Assembly (NCBI RefSeq): GCF_012516435.1
Contig: NZ_CP051216.1
Span: forward strand, 2,374,001 to 2,438,000
Direction of reading: 5' to 3'
Source of the DNA: Pseudodesulfovibrio sp. zrk46
GTDB lineage: Bacteria > Desulfobacterota > Desulfovibrionia > Desulfovibrionales > Desulfovibrionaceae
DNA: 64,000 nt
A program made the position numbers and the translations under genes. A model generated the notes under the pieces. It was not told the origin of the DNA. It made no database searches and worked only from the letters and a program-made list of their open reading frames with translations. This document shows positions 20,226 through 29,458 of this stretch, one piece after another; position 1 is the first letter of the stretch; every line of letters starts with the position of its first letter.

Positions 20226-20346
20226 GACAGATGGTCCTTGCGGAAGGTTGGCGCGTGTGCACTGTAGCACACAAGCCGATCAAGCAAAAACTCCCGGAGC
20301 ATGGCGGGCCATGCTCCGGGAGGTCGTATATTCGTGTGAGTCGATG

Positions 20347-20970
20347 CTATTCAGCTGCTTCAGCGGCTTCAGCACCCTCTTCACCTTCTTCCTCAGCAAC
20401 TTCCACGCGCTTGGCGGAGACGTGCAGGACGGCGAAGTTTTCGTCGAAGACAGGCGTTACGCCTTCGGGGAATTCCACGTCCTCGATGCGGATGGAATCC
20501 AGCAGGTTCATCTCGGAGATGTCGAGAGCGATGGAAGCGGGGATGTCCATGGGCTTACAAATGACTTCCACAAATTCGCGGTACTGCTCGAGGCGGCCAC
20601 CAAGCTTGACGCCCGGGGAACGGCCGGTGATTTCGAAGTGAACAGCAACCTTGATTTCTTTCTCAAGGTCTACACCGAAGAAGTCGACGTGCTCAGGGGT
20701 ACCCGATACCGGCTCGTTGCGGACGCGCCACATCAGAGAAGGATGGGTTTCGGTCTTGCCGTCCTTTTCCAGGACCAGATCGAAGACCTGTGCGTTACCG
20801 AGTGCCTGGTAAGCTTTCTGCAAGGGAACCATTTCCATCTTAACGGGAATGTTGTTGCCCTGTGCATCGTAGTAGATACCGGGAACCATGCCGGTGGCAC
20901 GGAGACGACGATTGGGGCCTTTGCCCAGTTCAGTGCGTTCCTGAACGTTGAGTTTCAGCAGTTCTGCCAT
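20347..20970 (-). CDS. rplY: Ribosomal protein bL25, long CTC form
   Basis: 207 residues. The N-terminal L25 domain (LKLNVQERTELGKGPNRRLRATGMVPGIYY) binds 5S rRNA. The C-terminal TL5/CTC domain (about 95-185) and an Ala/Glu-rich tail follow. The long form is usual outside gammaproteobacteria and relates to general stress protein Ctc. Order prs-rplY-pth is conserved in many bacteria. Confidence 0.95.
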   Translation of the reverse strand: MAELLKLNVQERTELGKGPNRRLRATGMVPGIYYDAQGNNIPVKMEMVPLQKAYQALGNAQVFDLVLEKDGKTETHPSLMWRVRNEPVSGTPEHVDFFGVDLEKEIKVAVHFEITGRSPGVKLGGRLEQYREFVEVICKPMDIPASIALDISEMNLLDSIRIEDVEFPEGVTPVFDENFAVLHVSAKRVEVAEEEGEEGAEAAEAAE

Positions 20971-21046
20971 GATGTTTCTCCTTTTACGCCCTGGCCGTTC
21001 ACTGTGAACGGACGCTCGCGCTTTAAATGGTGTTGGGACGAGTCCC

Positions 21047-21985
21047 TTATACGAAGAGTACGGACACGGACGATTCCGTGTGTACGTTATTGATAGCTTT
21101 GGCCAACAGGGATGCTACGGAGCGGACCTTGACCTTGTCGCAGCAGTTGCCGTCATCCTTGAGCGGAATGGTGTCGGTGACGATCACTTCGGAGAAGGCG
21201 GATTCCTGCAGGCGCTGGTGAGCCGGACCGGACAGCACCGGGTGGGTGGCGCATGCCATAACGTCCTTGGCGCCATTATCCATGATGACATTGGCGGCGG
21301 CGCACATGGTGCCGGCAGTATCGATCATGTCGTCGATAACCACAGCGACCTTGTCCTTGACGTCACCGATGATGTGCATGGCCTTGGCCTGGTTGGGTGC
21401 ATCGCGGCGCTTGTCCACGATGGCCAGGGAGGCGCCGAGGCGCTTGGCGTAGGCACGGGCACGTTCCACGCCGCCAGCATCAGGGGAGATGATGACGAAG
21501 TCGTCATCACGCTCGCGCAGTTCTTCCAGCAGGACCGGAGCGGCGAACAGGTTGTCCACCGGACAGTCAAAGAAGCCCTGGATCTGACCGGCGTGCAGGT
21601 CACAGGTGACCAGACGCTGCATGCCAGCGGTGCCGAGCATGTCAGCTACCAGCTTGGCGGAAATGGGAGCTCTGGGAACGACCTTGCGGTCCTGGCGAGC
21701 GTAGCCGAAGTAGGGAACCACTGCGGTAACGCGCGAGGCACTGGCGCGCTTCAGGGCGTCCAGCATCAGGCACAGTTCCATCAGATGGTAGTTTACGGGA
21801 GAGCAGGTGGGCTGCACTACGAACACGTCGTCGCCGCGCACGTTCTCGCCGATTTCGATGCGGATTTCACCGTCGGAAAAACGTTCACGAAGTACCGGCG
21901 CCGGTTTGGTGCCCAAGTGTTCGCAAATGGCCTCTGCCAGCTTCGGGCTGGCGGAACCGGAGATGATTTTCAACTCACCATGCAT
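21047..21985 (-). CDS. prs: Ribose-phosphate pyrophosphokinase (PRPP synthetase)
   Basis: 312 residues with the whole class I pattern: [16 protein letters not shown], the ATP-binding [10 protein letters not shown], catalytic [10 protein letters not shown] near 130, and the PRPP-binding [12 protein letters not shown] near 215. It makes PRPP from ribose 5-phosphate and ATP for nucleotide, His and Trp synthesis. Family length is 310-320. tRNA-Gln lies directly upstream on the same strand. Confidence 0.97.
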   Translation of the reverse strand: MHGELKIISGSASPKLAEAICEHLGTKPAPVLRERFSDGEIRIEIGENVRGDDVFVVQPTCSPVNYHLMELCLMLDALKRASASRVTAVVPYFGYARQDRKVVPRAPISAKLVADMLGTAGMQRLVTCDLHAGQIQGFFDCPVDNLFAAPVLLEELRERDDDFVIISPDAGGVERARAYAKRLGASLAIVDKRRDAPNQAKAMHIIGDVKDKVAVVIDDMIDTAGTMCAAANVIMDNGAKDVMACATHPVLSGPAHQRLQESAFSEVIVTDTIPLKDDGNCCDKVKVRSVASLLAKAINNVHTESSVSVLFV

Positions 21986-22021
21986 GTCAATGTCCCCGCA
22001 ATACTGGATTTTAAAAAAAAG

Positions 22022-22096
22022 TGGCTGGGGCGGAAGGACTTGAACCCTCGAATGTCAGGACCAAAACCTGATGTCTTACCACTTGACGACGCCCCA
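22022..22096 (-). tRNA. tRNA-Gln (anticodon TTG)
   Basis: A full cloverleaf is readable on the minus strand: acceptor TGGGGCG/CGCCCCA, anticodon arm TCAGG-TTTTGGT-CCTGA with anticodon TTG, T loop TTCAAGT, discriminator G, and encoded CCA. It sits between ispE and prs, and is probably co-transcribed with them. Confidence 0.97.
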
Positions 22097-22171
22097 GCAG
22101 ATTGTGTCGATGAGATAACATTCGCCATTGCTGGCTGGCGATGTTTGACCGCCTCATCGACCGACGGGTGC

Positions 22172-23056
22172 TTATTGACAGTCCGTCGTGAAAATTTCAA
22201 GCCCGTTATTTTCGAGAGCCTGTGCAGCGGACATGGCTGTATCCCTGTCACGGAAGAGCCCGAACAGGGAGGCTCCCGAGCCGCTCATGGCGGCGGATGC
22301 AGCTCCGTGTTTGATGAGCGATTCCTTGATTTTGCGAAGTTTCGGGTGCTTCGCGAAAACCACTTCCTCGAAGTCGTTCATCACTTCCGGGGCCGCGACG
22401 GGAGACGGATTCTTAGTATCGTTATCCGTGCTTGTCAAGGGTTCACTTGATTTGGGGAATCCATTGGCTTCATCCCACGCCTTGTACGCCCACGGGGTGT
22501 TCACATGGATGTCCGGGCAGGCAATGAGCATAGTCATTCCAGCCAGTGAAATATCAGATGGAGTCAGCTTTTCGCCGATGCCGCCAGCCCATGCAGGCCC
22601 ATCCATAAGGAAGAAGGGCACGTCCGCCCCCAGCGCTGCTGCCAACTGAATAAGTTGTTCCTGAGGCAGGGCGCGTTCTCCAGCGTTTTCATTCAACCAG
22701 CGCAGAATGGTGGCCGCATTTGAGCTGCCGCCACCGAGGCCGCCTCCCATGGGAATCTTTTTGTTCAGCGTCACGAACATGCCGGGCTGATATCCTGTTG
22801 CCGCACCAAATCCCTTCCACGCCTTAAAAATGAGATTGGAGGCAGATTCCAGATCCGGATTCTCCGGGCAACGCATGAACATGTGCTCGTCATGCCCCGG
22901 CTCAATGCGGATGGTATCGTAAAGCCCCATCACCGGATAGAACAGAGTGTGCAGCTCATGGTACCCATCTTCGCGCAATCCAAGAATGCGCAAGTGCAGA
23001 TTGACCTTGGCCGGAGAGGCCAGAATGGATTCGGAAATAGGCTCGTGCGTGGACAT
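22172..23056 (-). CDS. ispE: IspE, 4-diphosphocytidyl-2-C-methyl-D-erythritol kinase
   Basis: 294 residues, GHMP kinase family. The N-terminal SPAKVNLHLRILGLREDGYHEL and ATP-binding PMGGGLGGGSSNAA near residue 97 are diagnostic; SGSGASLFGLF forms the third motif near 270. It phosphorylates CDP-ME in the non-mevalonate isoprenoid pathway. The segment about residues 205-230 (EPLTSTDNDTKNPSPVAAPE) is a short insert relative to common forms. Confidence 0.95.
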   Translation of the reverse strand: MSTHEPISESILASPAKVNLHLRILGLREDGYHELHTLFYPVMGLYDTIRIEPGHDEHMFMRCPENPDLESASNLIFKAWKGFGAATGYQPGMFVTLNKKIPMGGGLGGGSSNAATILRWLNENAGERALPQEQLIQLAAALGADVPFFLMDGPAWAGGIGEKLTPSDISLAGMTMLIACPDIHVNTPWAYKAWDEANGFPKSSEPLTSTDNDTKNPSPVAAPEVMNDFEEVVFAKHPKLRKIKESLIKHGAASAAMSGSGASLFGLFRDRDTAMSAAQALENNGLEIFTTDCQ

Positions 23057-23156
23057 AATGAAATAATGTATTGTTAATGATTAATCCGCGCCGGAGACGA
23101 AATCATCCATCAATCGTCGCCAACGGCGGCATCTTTATCTGATTTCTCTCTTAAAC

Positions 23157-23182
23157 AAAAGGGGCTCCCGAAGGAGCCCCTT
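23157..23182 (-). terminator. Intrinsic terminator of degP
   Basis: Perfect stem AAGGGGCTCC/GGAGCCCCTT with tetraloop CGAA (TTCG on the minus strand), followed by TT on the minus strand, 15 bases beyond the degP stop. Confidence 0.9.
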
Positions 23183-23197
23183 GGATCGTCTTATCAT

Positions 23198-24622
23198 TTA
23201 CTTCCCGTCGAGGGGCAATGCCACGAACAGGTTTTGGCCCTGACGCTTGATCAGGAGCATGACCGCGCCGCGCTTCTTGTCGCGCTGGATGACCTTCTCC
23301 AACTCATCTGCGGAGTTGACGTCCGCCTGGTTGGCCTGAAGGATCACATCGCCCTGACGCACGCCTTCATCGGCTGCGGCGGCAGTGGGATCAACATCAA
23401 CCACGAGCAGGCCCTGAGCCTTGTCGAGGCCGAGTGCGGATGCTTCCTTCTCATTCACGGGCTTGAGGGACATGCCCAGCACAGCATCGGACTTCTGCGG
23501 CTTTTCGGGACGCATGGTGGCCATGGTGTCCTCGCCGCGCTGACCCAGAGTCACAGTGCGGGTGACGGTCTTGCCGTTACGCCACAAGGTGAGCTTTGCC
23601 TTTTCGCCGGGCAGAAGGCCTGCGATGGCTCGCAGCAGTTCGTTGTTGTCGGCAACAGTAAGGCCATTAACTTCAAGGACTACGTCGCCCTGCTTCACTC
23701 CAGCCTTATCGGCGGGCTGGCCCTTGCCAACAGAGGCGATGAGTGCTCCGGTCGCTTCATCAAGACCAAGTGCCTTGGCCTGAGTCTCGCTCACGGGCTG
23801 GATGGTTACGCCGAGCCAGCCGCGCTTGACGGTCTTGCCTTCACGCAGCTGCGCGATGATCTTTTTGGCCTGGCTGGACGGGATGGCAAAACCGATGTTC
23901 TCGGCAGCGGCGTTGATGGCCGTGTTGATGCCGATGACTTCGCCCTGCATGTTCAGCAGCGGGCCGCCGGAGTTACCCGGGTTGATGGATGCATCGGTCT
24001 GCAGGAAGTTGTCGAACGGGCCAGCGCCGATGATACGGTGCTTGGCAGAGATGATGCCTGCGGTGACGGTGTTATCCAGACCATAGGGGTTACCGATGGC
24101 CAGCACCCATTCACCCACCTGGATGGCGTTGGAGTCGCCCAGAGCGAGGACGGGCAGGCGGCGGTCGACATCAATCTTGATGACGGCGAGGTCGGTTTCC
24201 TTGTCGTTACCGATGACCTTGGCCACATATTCCTTCTTATCGTCCTGGAACTTGACCGTAATCTTGTCCGCGCCATCGATGACGTGGTTGTTGGTCACGA
24301 TCAGGCCGTCGGCCGTGATGACGAAGCCGGAACCCTGACCACGCTGCTTGTGCGGCTGGCCCTGTCCCTGGCCCTGCGGGCCGAAGAACTGGTCAAAACG
24401 CTCAAAGAAGTCTCTGAACGGATGCCCTTCGGGAATCTGGCCGCGGAACTGCTGGCCACGGGGTGCTGCAGTCGAGGTCTTTTCGGTGGAGATAAACGCC
24501 ACTGATTTGCCCGCTCTTGCAGCGAGTTCGGTGAATACGGGAAGGCCGTTGGCTTGTGCAAGAATCGGCATAGCCAGCACAAGAACAAGGGCAAGGGTGA
24601 GTTTGGAACATTGACGTATCAT
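23198..24622 (-). CDS. degP: DegP/HtrA-type periplasmic serine protease
   Basis: 474 residues from the ATG preceded by GGAGG (not the ATG at 24682). A signal peptide ends near ALAQANG. The trypsin-like domain shows the triad NNHVIDG (His), TDLAVIKID (Asp) and NPGNSGGPL (Ser). Two PDZ domains follow at about 275-365 and 385-470. It degrades or refolds damaged periplasmic proteins. The loop near 65-85 rich in Gln and Gly is a longer LA-like loop. Confidence 0.95.
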   Translation of the reverse strand: MIRQCSKLTLALVLVLAMPILAQANGLPVFTELAARAGKSVAFISTEKTSTAAPRGQQFRGQIPEGHPFRDFFERFDQFFGPQGQGQGQPHKQRGQGSGFVITADGLIVTNNHVIDGADKITVKFQDDKKEYVAKVIGNDKETDLAVIKIDVDRRLPVLALGDSNAIQVGEWVLAIGNPYGLDNTVTAGIISAKHRIIGAGPFDNFLQTDASINPGNSGGPLLNMQGEVIGINTAINAAAENIGFAIPSSQAKKIIAQLREGKTVKRGWLGVTIQPVSETQAKALGLDEATGALIASVGKGQPADKAGVKQGDVVLEVNGLTVADNNELLRAIAGLLPGEKAKLTLWRNGKTVTRTVTLGQRGEDTMATMRPEKPQKSDAVLGMSLKPVNEKEASALGLDKAQGLLVVDVDPTAAAADEGVRQGDVILQANQADVNSADELEKVIQRDKKRGAVMLLIKRQGQNLFVALPLDGK

Positions 24623-24951
24623 ATAGATCCTCCAAAAGGATGCGGAAAACAGGATTGCGGCTTCTACCGCGTCTTTGCACAATAAACCTTTTTTAATCGT
24701 TGTAAATAGTGTGAATGTAATTGCACGGAAAAATGTGGCGATTGGGAGCCCCCGGGGGCTCCTCGCCGGTGGGGCGTTCGTGGTGGTAGATCTATAATGA
24801 TAAAAGAGCTTCCCGGTATTCCGGAAAGCTCTTTACTAATTGAATTATTGCGCCGCAGGCGGAGAGTGGGGGGCAAAGGGGATTGCCCTTTGACCACCGG
24901 AGGCGAAATTACCTGACAATGGAGCCGAAGGCGACTTCCTATCCTGAATCC
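24623..24951 (-). other. degP-mcp intergenic region (329 bases)
   Basis: It holds three hairpins: the perfect 18-bp GGAGCCCCCGGGGGCTCC at 24745-24762, the chemoreceptor terminator at 24803-24834, and GGGCAA...TTGCCC near 24873-24892. No ORF with a ribosome-binding site was seen. Confidence 0.5.
24803..24834 (-). terminator. Terminator of the chemoreceptor gene
   Basis: Stem AAAGAGCTTCCCGG/CCGGAAAGCTCTTT with one mismatch and loop TATT; the minus strand continues with TTTTAT. It is 118 bases beyond the chemoreceptor stop. Confidence 0.75.
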
Positions 24952-26898
24952 CTAACCAGCCTTTCTAGCCAGATCTTCAAGCCTTTGAGCGAGATCGGCA
25001 AGCGTCCGGATCGCATTGGTGGACTCGCGCATGCCGTCGGCGGTCTGATCGGAGATGACGCTTACCTCGCTGACAGAGCTCATGACGTGCTCGCTGGCAG
25101 CAGACTGTTCCTCGGCAGCGGTGGCGATAGAGCGAACCTGGCCGGTGGTGCCTTCTACCAATTGAACAATGGCCTGGAGCGCGTCGCCGGACTTGCCTGC
25201 AAACTCGGTGGCCTGCGTGACAGATAGTGCGGCGGCGTCCATGCTCTCAATGTTGTGACGGGCCACCTGCTGGATGGACTCGATGGCTTCAGCCACGTTC
25301 TTGGTGGCGTCCATGGTCTTTTCGGCCAGCTTGCGAACCTCATCAGCAACAACGGCGAAGCCGCGGCCAGCCTCTCCGGCACGGGCCGCTTCGATGGCTG
25401 CGTTGAGGGCGAGGAGGTTGGTCTGGTCAGCGATGTCGTTGATAACGCGGATGATGTCACCAATGGATTCGGTATGGCTACCGAGTTCATCCATGGAAAG
25501 CTTCAAGTCACCAGCCTGCTGGCTGACGGAAGAGATGGCTTCGATGGATTCTTCGACGATCTTGGAGCCCTCAGCCGCACGGGTGCGGGCTTCTTCGGCC
25601 TGTTCGGCGGCACCGCTTGCGTTACGGGCGACTTCGGACACTGTTTCGTTCATCTGCCCCATGGCGGCGGCAGCCTCAGAGGAAATTTCCTGCTGAGTGT
25701 GTGCGCCTTCGGAAATGGATTCGATTCGGGTGGAGAGAGCCTCGGTGGAATTGACCAATTCCTGAGCTGCGCTGCTGATCTCCATGCCGACTTCACGGAT
25801 CATGTTGAGGTTGGCTGCTGCCTCAGCTTCGCGGCGGATGATTTCGGTGACGTCGCGGGCAACAACCAGATCGCCCAGAATGGAGCCGTCACGGTCTTTG
25901 ACCGTGGTGGATACTTCGTCGAGGATCACTTCTTCACCTGCCTTGAGACAGGTGATGTAGTCGCCGTGATCTGCGGCATTCTGTGCGCGAACAAGTACGT
26001 TGCTGGCATCCATGCCCTTGAAATCCTTGATGTGAACGCCCGCATAGGTGGCGGCCACGGTGTTGCCCGAAACGATCTTGCCGTCTTTGGAGAGGAAGAT
26101 TGGGTCGGGAACAGCGTCGAGCACGGCGCGGTTCAGGGTCAGCATGGACTCGATGTTGGCGAGAAGCTTGTCAAAGGTGGCGGTGAGCATGCCGAGTTCG
26201 TCATTACGGCCGTCGTGCATGCGCTTGGAAAAGTCACTGTTGGCTTCCAGTTCGACCATGGCGTGGGACATGGAGTCGATGGCTGAGGTTTGGGTGCGGA
26301 GCAGAATAACAGAGCCGATGATTACACCGGAAAGCAGGACGAAGCTGGCGATGAGGAAGATGATCTGGAGTTGGGTCGCCTGAGCCATGTCGGCGTCAGC
26401 ATCCTCAGATATTCTATGAAAATTCTCATTGAGTAGGTCAAATGCCTTGAACGCCGGGCCGTCGTTGATTTTGACACGGCCATCAATCTGCTGGGCCGGA
26501 GCACCGATGTCCCAGAGGGCGTCCACAGTGGCGGATTCGGCAACATAGGTCTGCATGACCGATTCGACGATGCTGACCGCTTTCTTTTCTTCTTCACTCA
26601 GATTCAACGCCTTGTAACCAGCAATGGATTTCTCCATCGTTTCCTTGTTGGCGTAGAGTTTCTCGAGGAACTTTTTGTCTCCGCGTAGAACGAAGTTTTT
26701 AAAATTGTGAATAATGCCGCCGTAGCCGAATTGTTCCTTGATCTCGTTCAGTCGAGCCTCACGTGTGGCTGCTTCGTTGGCGTATTGATCCCAGGCCGCG
26801 TCAATGCGGTGCATGGTCCAAAATTGGGCGAAGCCGGAGAGAAGAATGGCGGCGATGCCGACCAAGGTGATGGTGAGAGTCTTATGTCTGAGAGTCAT
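24952..26898 (-). CDS. Methyl-accepting chemotaxis protein with PAS domain
   Basis: 648 residues. TM1 about 8-28 and TM2 about 178-200 flank a helical periplasmic sensor. A HAMP-like segment ([14 protein letters not shown]) follows, then a PAS domain about 255-350 ([20 protein letters not shown]). The signalling hairpin tip, [30 protein letters not shown], is classic. It would signal through CheA/CheW. The periplasmic domain resembles a four-helix bundle; its ligand is unknown. Orphan, no che genes near. Confidence 0.93.
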   Translation of the reverse strand: MTLRHKTLTITLVGIAAILLSGFAQFWTMHRIDAAWDQYANEAATREARLNEIKEQFGYGGIIHNFKNFVLRGDKKFLEKLYANKETMEKSIAGYKALNLSEEEKKAVSIVESVMQTYVAESATVDALWDIGAPAQQIDGRVKINDGPAFKAFDLLNENFHRISEDADADMAQATQLQIIFLIASFVLLSGVIIGSVILLRTQTSAIDSMSHAMVELEANSDFSKRMHDGRNDELGMLTATFDKLLANIESMLTLNRAVLDAVPDPIFLSKDGKIVSGNTVAATYAGVHIKDFKGMDASNVLVRAQNAADHGDYITCLKAGEEVILDEVSTTVKDRDGSILGDLVVARDVTEIIRREAEAAANLNMIREVGMEISSAAQELVNSTEALSTRIESISEGAHTQQEISSEAAAAMGQMNETVSEVARNASGAAEQAEEARTRAAEGSKIVEESIEAISSVSQQAGDLKLSMDELGSHTESIGDIIRVINDIADQTNLLALNAAIEAARAGEAGRGFAVVADEVRKLAEKTMDATKNVAEAIESIQQVARHNIESMDAAALSVTQATEFAGKSGDALQAIVQLVEGTTGQVRSIATAAEEQSAASEHVMSSVSEVSVISDQTADGMRESTNAIRTLADLAQRLEDLARKAG

Positions 26899-27145
26899 GC
26901 GTAGTCCAAGTCTGCTGCGGTTTCCGTTGGTGTCTTCACGATGCGCACTATGCGCCTGCAGGACTCGGTACTACATAGATAGCCTATCAATCAAATGTTT
27001 TAGACAGTTGCCAGAATTGTCAGGTCAGGATATCAAAAGCCGGAAGGAGGTAAATTGCTGCCCGCAACCTCTACGAAGGGCTTGCCTTTTCACATGCGGT
27101 CGGCTAGTTACTTCCCCCGATGTTCGCCACTGGCGAAACATCAGT

Positions 27146-27222
27146 GCCCCCATAGCTCAGTTGGATAGAGCACAGGATTCCTAATCCTGGTGCCGCGTGT
27201 TCGAATCGCGCTGGGGGCACCA
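27146..27222 (+). tRNA. tRNA-Arg (anticodon CCT)
   Basis: Acceptor GCCCCCA/TGGGGGC, D arm with AGCTCAGTTGGATAGAGC, anticodon loop TTCCTAA (CCT), T loop GTTCGAATC, discriminator A and encoded CCA. It stands at the border between core genes and the accessory island that follows; tRNA 3' ends are common integration sites, but no second copy of its 3' end was seen in the window. Confidence 0.97.
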
Positions 27223-27232
27223 TAATAAAATC

Positions 27233-27269
27233 AAGGCGTTAGAGTTTTTTGCTCTAGCGTCTTTTTTTT
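27233..27269 (+). terminator. Intrinsic terminator after tRNA-Arg
   Basis: 12-bp stem AAGGCGTTAGAG/CTCTAGCGTCTT with two G-T pairs, loop TTTTTTG, and a run of eight T. Confidence 0.9.
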
Positions 27270-27542
27270 GTGGGAATCCTATTTCACCTAGTACAATCCA
27301 TATAGTCCGCCATGAGCGGGCTTTTCCATTGCTGGGTGTGGACCGCGACATTTCAAGTGACCGTAACGTGTGAAATCGTACATCCAAATACTACAGGCAT
27401 AGTGATATTGTTTTTATCAATATCCTATACGAATAAGAATAGGTGAATATCAATTTGCTCATTTGTTTAGAAATTGATAGACACCTTTAATTCATTTGGT
27501 GGGTATTCCAGGGGTGGAGCTCCAACCAGTTGATTTATCTAT

Positions 27543-27617
27543 AAAAGCCAAATCCATCGTGAGGTGGAGACGGAAAGCCACGGGTCTCTTTCAGGAGATA
27601 GCCGGGTTGCCGAGCGA
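27543..27617 (+). promoter_or_regulatory. c-di-GMP-I (GEMM-I) riboswitch before tpsB
   Basis: The conserved GEMM-I core is readable: GGAGACGGAAAGCC (first half with the GNA-type and receptor bases), then CACGGGTCTC, the short hairpin TCTCTTTCAGGAGA, and AGCCGGGTTGCCGA (the second conserved strand). Upstream AGCCAAATCC fits the GGCAAACC strand. Known GEMM-I RNAs bind cyclic di-GMP and control motility, pili and adhesins. Ninety-six bases follow to the tpsB start, including a GAAGC/GCTTC hairpin (about 27615-27638) that may form the expression platform. Whether binding turns expression on or off cannot be read. Confidence 0.85.
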
Positions 27618-27712
27618 AGCGTTGTCACAGCTTCCACTTCCTCTCACGTGCTTTTGATTCGACGATTGTGTGTTGAACACAGGTCTTTTCCTGTGTGCTC
27701 GGGGAGGTATTG

Positions 27713-29452
27713 GTGCGCGGTTTTTTCTGTTCTACGGCAACGTTTGCCGTTCTGATTGTTCTTATTGTGTGCCCTGTGGCTTGGGCTGCTCCTGTCGACG
27801 ATGCCATTCGTCAACAGCAACAGCTTCAGCGGCAGGAAGAACAGCGCAGACTGGAGTTGGAGCGGCAGCATCGTGAAGAATTGCAAAAGGCTCCGACTGG
27901 CGAGGATTTGCGGTTGCCGGAGATCCCGGAGGCGGCTCCTGATGCCCCATGCATGGAGACCAAGTCCATTGAGATTACGGGCGTAACCCTTCTTGATCAA
28001 AAAGATATCGATGCCATTACGGCCAAGTATATCGGCCGTTGCCTGACGCTTAACGACGTCAACAATCTCGTCCGCGACATCACCAATGCCTATGTGGAAA
28101 AGGGGTATGTCACCACCCGTGCGGCCATTCCGGAGCAGGATCTCTCCAGCGGCCATCTGGTGATCATGGTTGTAGAGGGAAAGGTCGAGGGGATCGAATT
28201 CAAAGAGGGGCAGGGCAGTAAGCGGGAGATTAAGGGTGCGTTTCCCGGACTGGCCGGAAAGTATCTGAACCTGAGAGACATTGAACAGGGGCTTGATCAG
28301 ATTAACCGCCTCCCTTCCAACAATGCATCGATGGAGTTGCTTCCTGGTGAAGAGCAAGGCGCCAGCCGTGTTGTCGTCTCCAACGAGCGAAAAAAGACCT
28401 GGCGCGCCTCGTTTGGTCTGGATAACACGGGGCAGGATTCCACCGGCCGCAATCAGTATGTCCTCGCCCTTGCTAAGGACAATCTGTTCGGCATCAATGA
28501 CCTGCTCAACATCACCATCAACGGCGATTCAGACTCTTGGCTGACAGATGAGCATCAGAAGAGCGCCACTTACAACGCCTTCTACTCGGTGCCGCTAGGC
28601 TACTGGACCTTCTCCGGCTCCTTCAGCCACTATAAATATCGCACGGAAGTGACCAGCGGCGGTGCTAACTATCCCTCGGAAGGCGACACAACGACGACAT
28701 CCCTGAGCGTTGATCGTGTTCTTCATCGTGATCAAAATGGCAAAACATCACTGAATGTCTCCCTCACCCATCGGGATACGCAGAACTACTTCAACAGCGG
28801 ACGACTGGCCGCTACCAGTCAGGTTCTTACTTCCATTGGGACCACCCTCGCGCATACGCACCGTGTGCTCGGCGGTGTAGCCAGCGCACAGGTGGGATAC
28901 AGCCACGGCCTGCCTCTTTTGGGAGCCAAACGGGATATATCTCCCTCACTCGACACCGCGCGTAACGAGTTCAACAAGTTTGTGTTCAACGGCAGCTTCT
29001 TTCGCCCGTTCAAGGTCAAGGATCTCAACCTTTCGTGGAATACCTCCGTCACTGGCCAGTGGGCCCCTCATACCCTTTATAGCGCAGAACAGATCAGCAT
29101 CGGCAGCCGCTACACCGTCCGGGGCTTTCATGACGACAGCCTGAGCGGTGATATCGGTGGATACATGCGCAATGAGATGACACTCAATCTGCCCAATATC
29201 AGAGAGAAGTCGCCTGTCGCATCCGAATGGATGGGCACCATGCAGCTCTATGCCGGATACGACGCGGGCGTCATTCGATCCGATCCCAAGGATTTGGAGG
29301 AGCGCGGTTCGCTCCAGGGCGCGGTGGTCGGTATGCGCACCAGCGGCGGACGACTGGTCATGGACTTTGCCGTTGCCCGTTCCATTGACGCGCCTGCCTT
29401 TCTGCAAAAAGACGACATCGAAATTTACACCTCCATCAAATACTCCTTCTAG
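27713..29452 (+). CDS. TpsB-family outer-membrane transporter (two-partner secretion, CdiB/FhaC-like)
   Basis: 579 residues from the GTG at 27713, preceded by GGGGAGG at five bases; the GTG at 27695 is less likely. A signal peptide (LIVLIVCPVAWA) is followed by a Gln/Arg/Glu-rich helix (FhaC-type H1 plug), a POTRA_2 domain (SIEITGVTLLDQKDIDA...VEGIEF), and a 16-strand barrel domain with the conserved VRGF in SRYTVRGFHDDSLSGD and a C-terminal F. It exports TpsA across the outer membrane. tpsA starts six bases later. Confidence 0.93.
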   Translation: MRGFFCSTATFAVLIVLIVCPVAWAAPVDDAIRQQQQLQRQEEQRRLELERQHREELQKAPTGEDLRLPEIPEAAPDAPCMETKSIEITGVTLLDQKDIDAITAKYIGRCLTLNDVNNLVRDITNAYVEKGYVTTRAAIPEQDLSSGHLVIMVVEGKVEGIEFKEGQGSKREIKGAFPGLAGKYLNLRDIEQGLDQINRLPSNNASMELLPGEEQGASRVVVSNERKKTWRASFGLDNTGQDSTGRNQYVLALAKDNLFGINDLLNITINGDSDSWLTDEHQKSATYNAFYSVPLGYWTFSGSFSHYKYRTEVTSGGANYPSEGDTTTTSLSVDRVLHRDQNGKTSLNVSLTHRDTQNYFNSGRLAATSQVLTSIGTTLAHTHRVLGGVASAQVGYSHGLPLLGAKRDISPSLDTARNEFNKFVFNGSFFRPFKVKDLNLSWNTSVTGQWAPHTLYSAEQISIGSRYTVRGFHDDSLSGDIGGYMRNEMTLNLPNIREKSPVASEWMGTMQLYAGYDAGVIRSDPKDLEERGSLQGAVVGMRTSGGRLVMDFAVARSIDAPAFLQKDDIEIYTSIKYSF

Positions 29453-29458
29453 CTGCGA

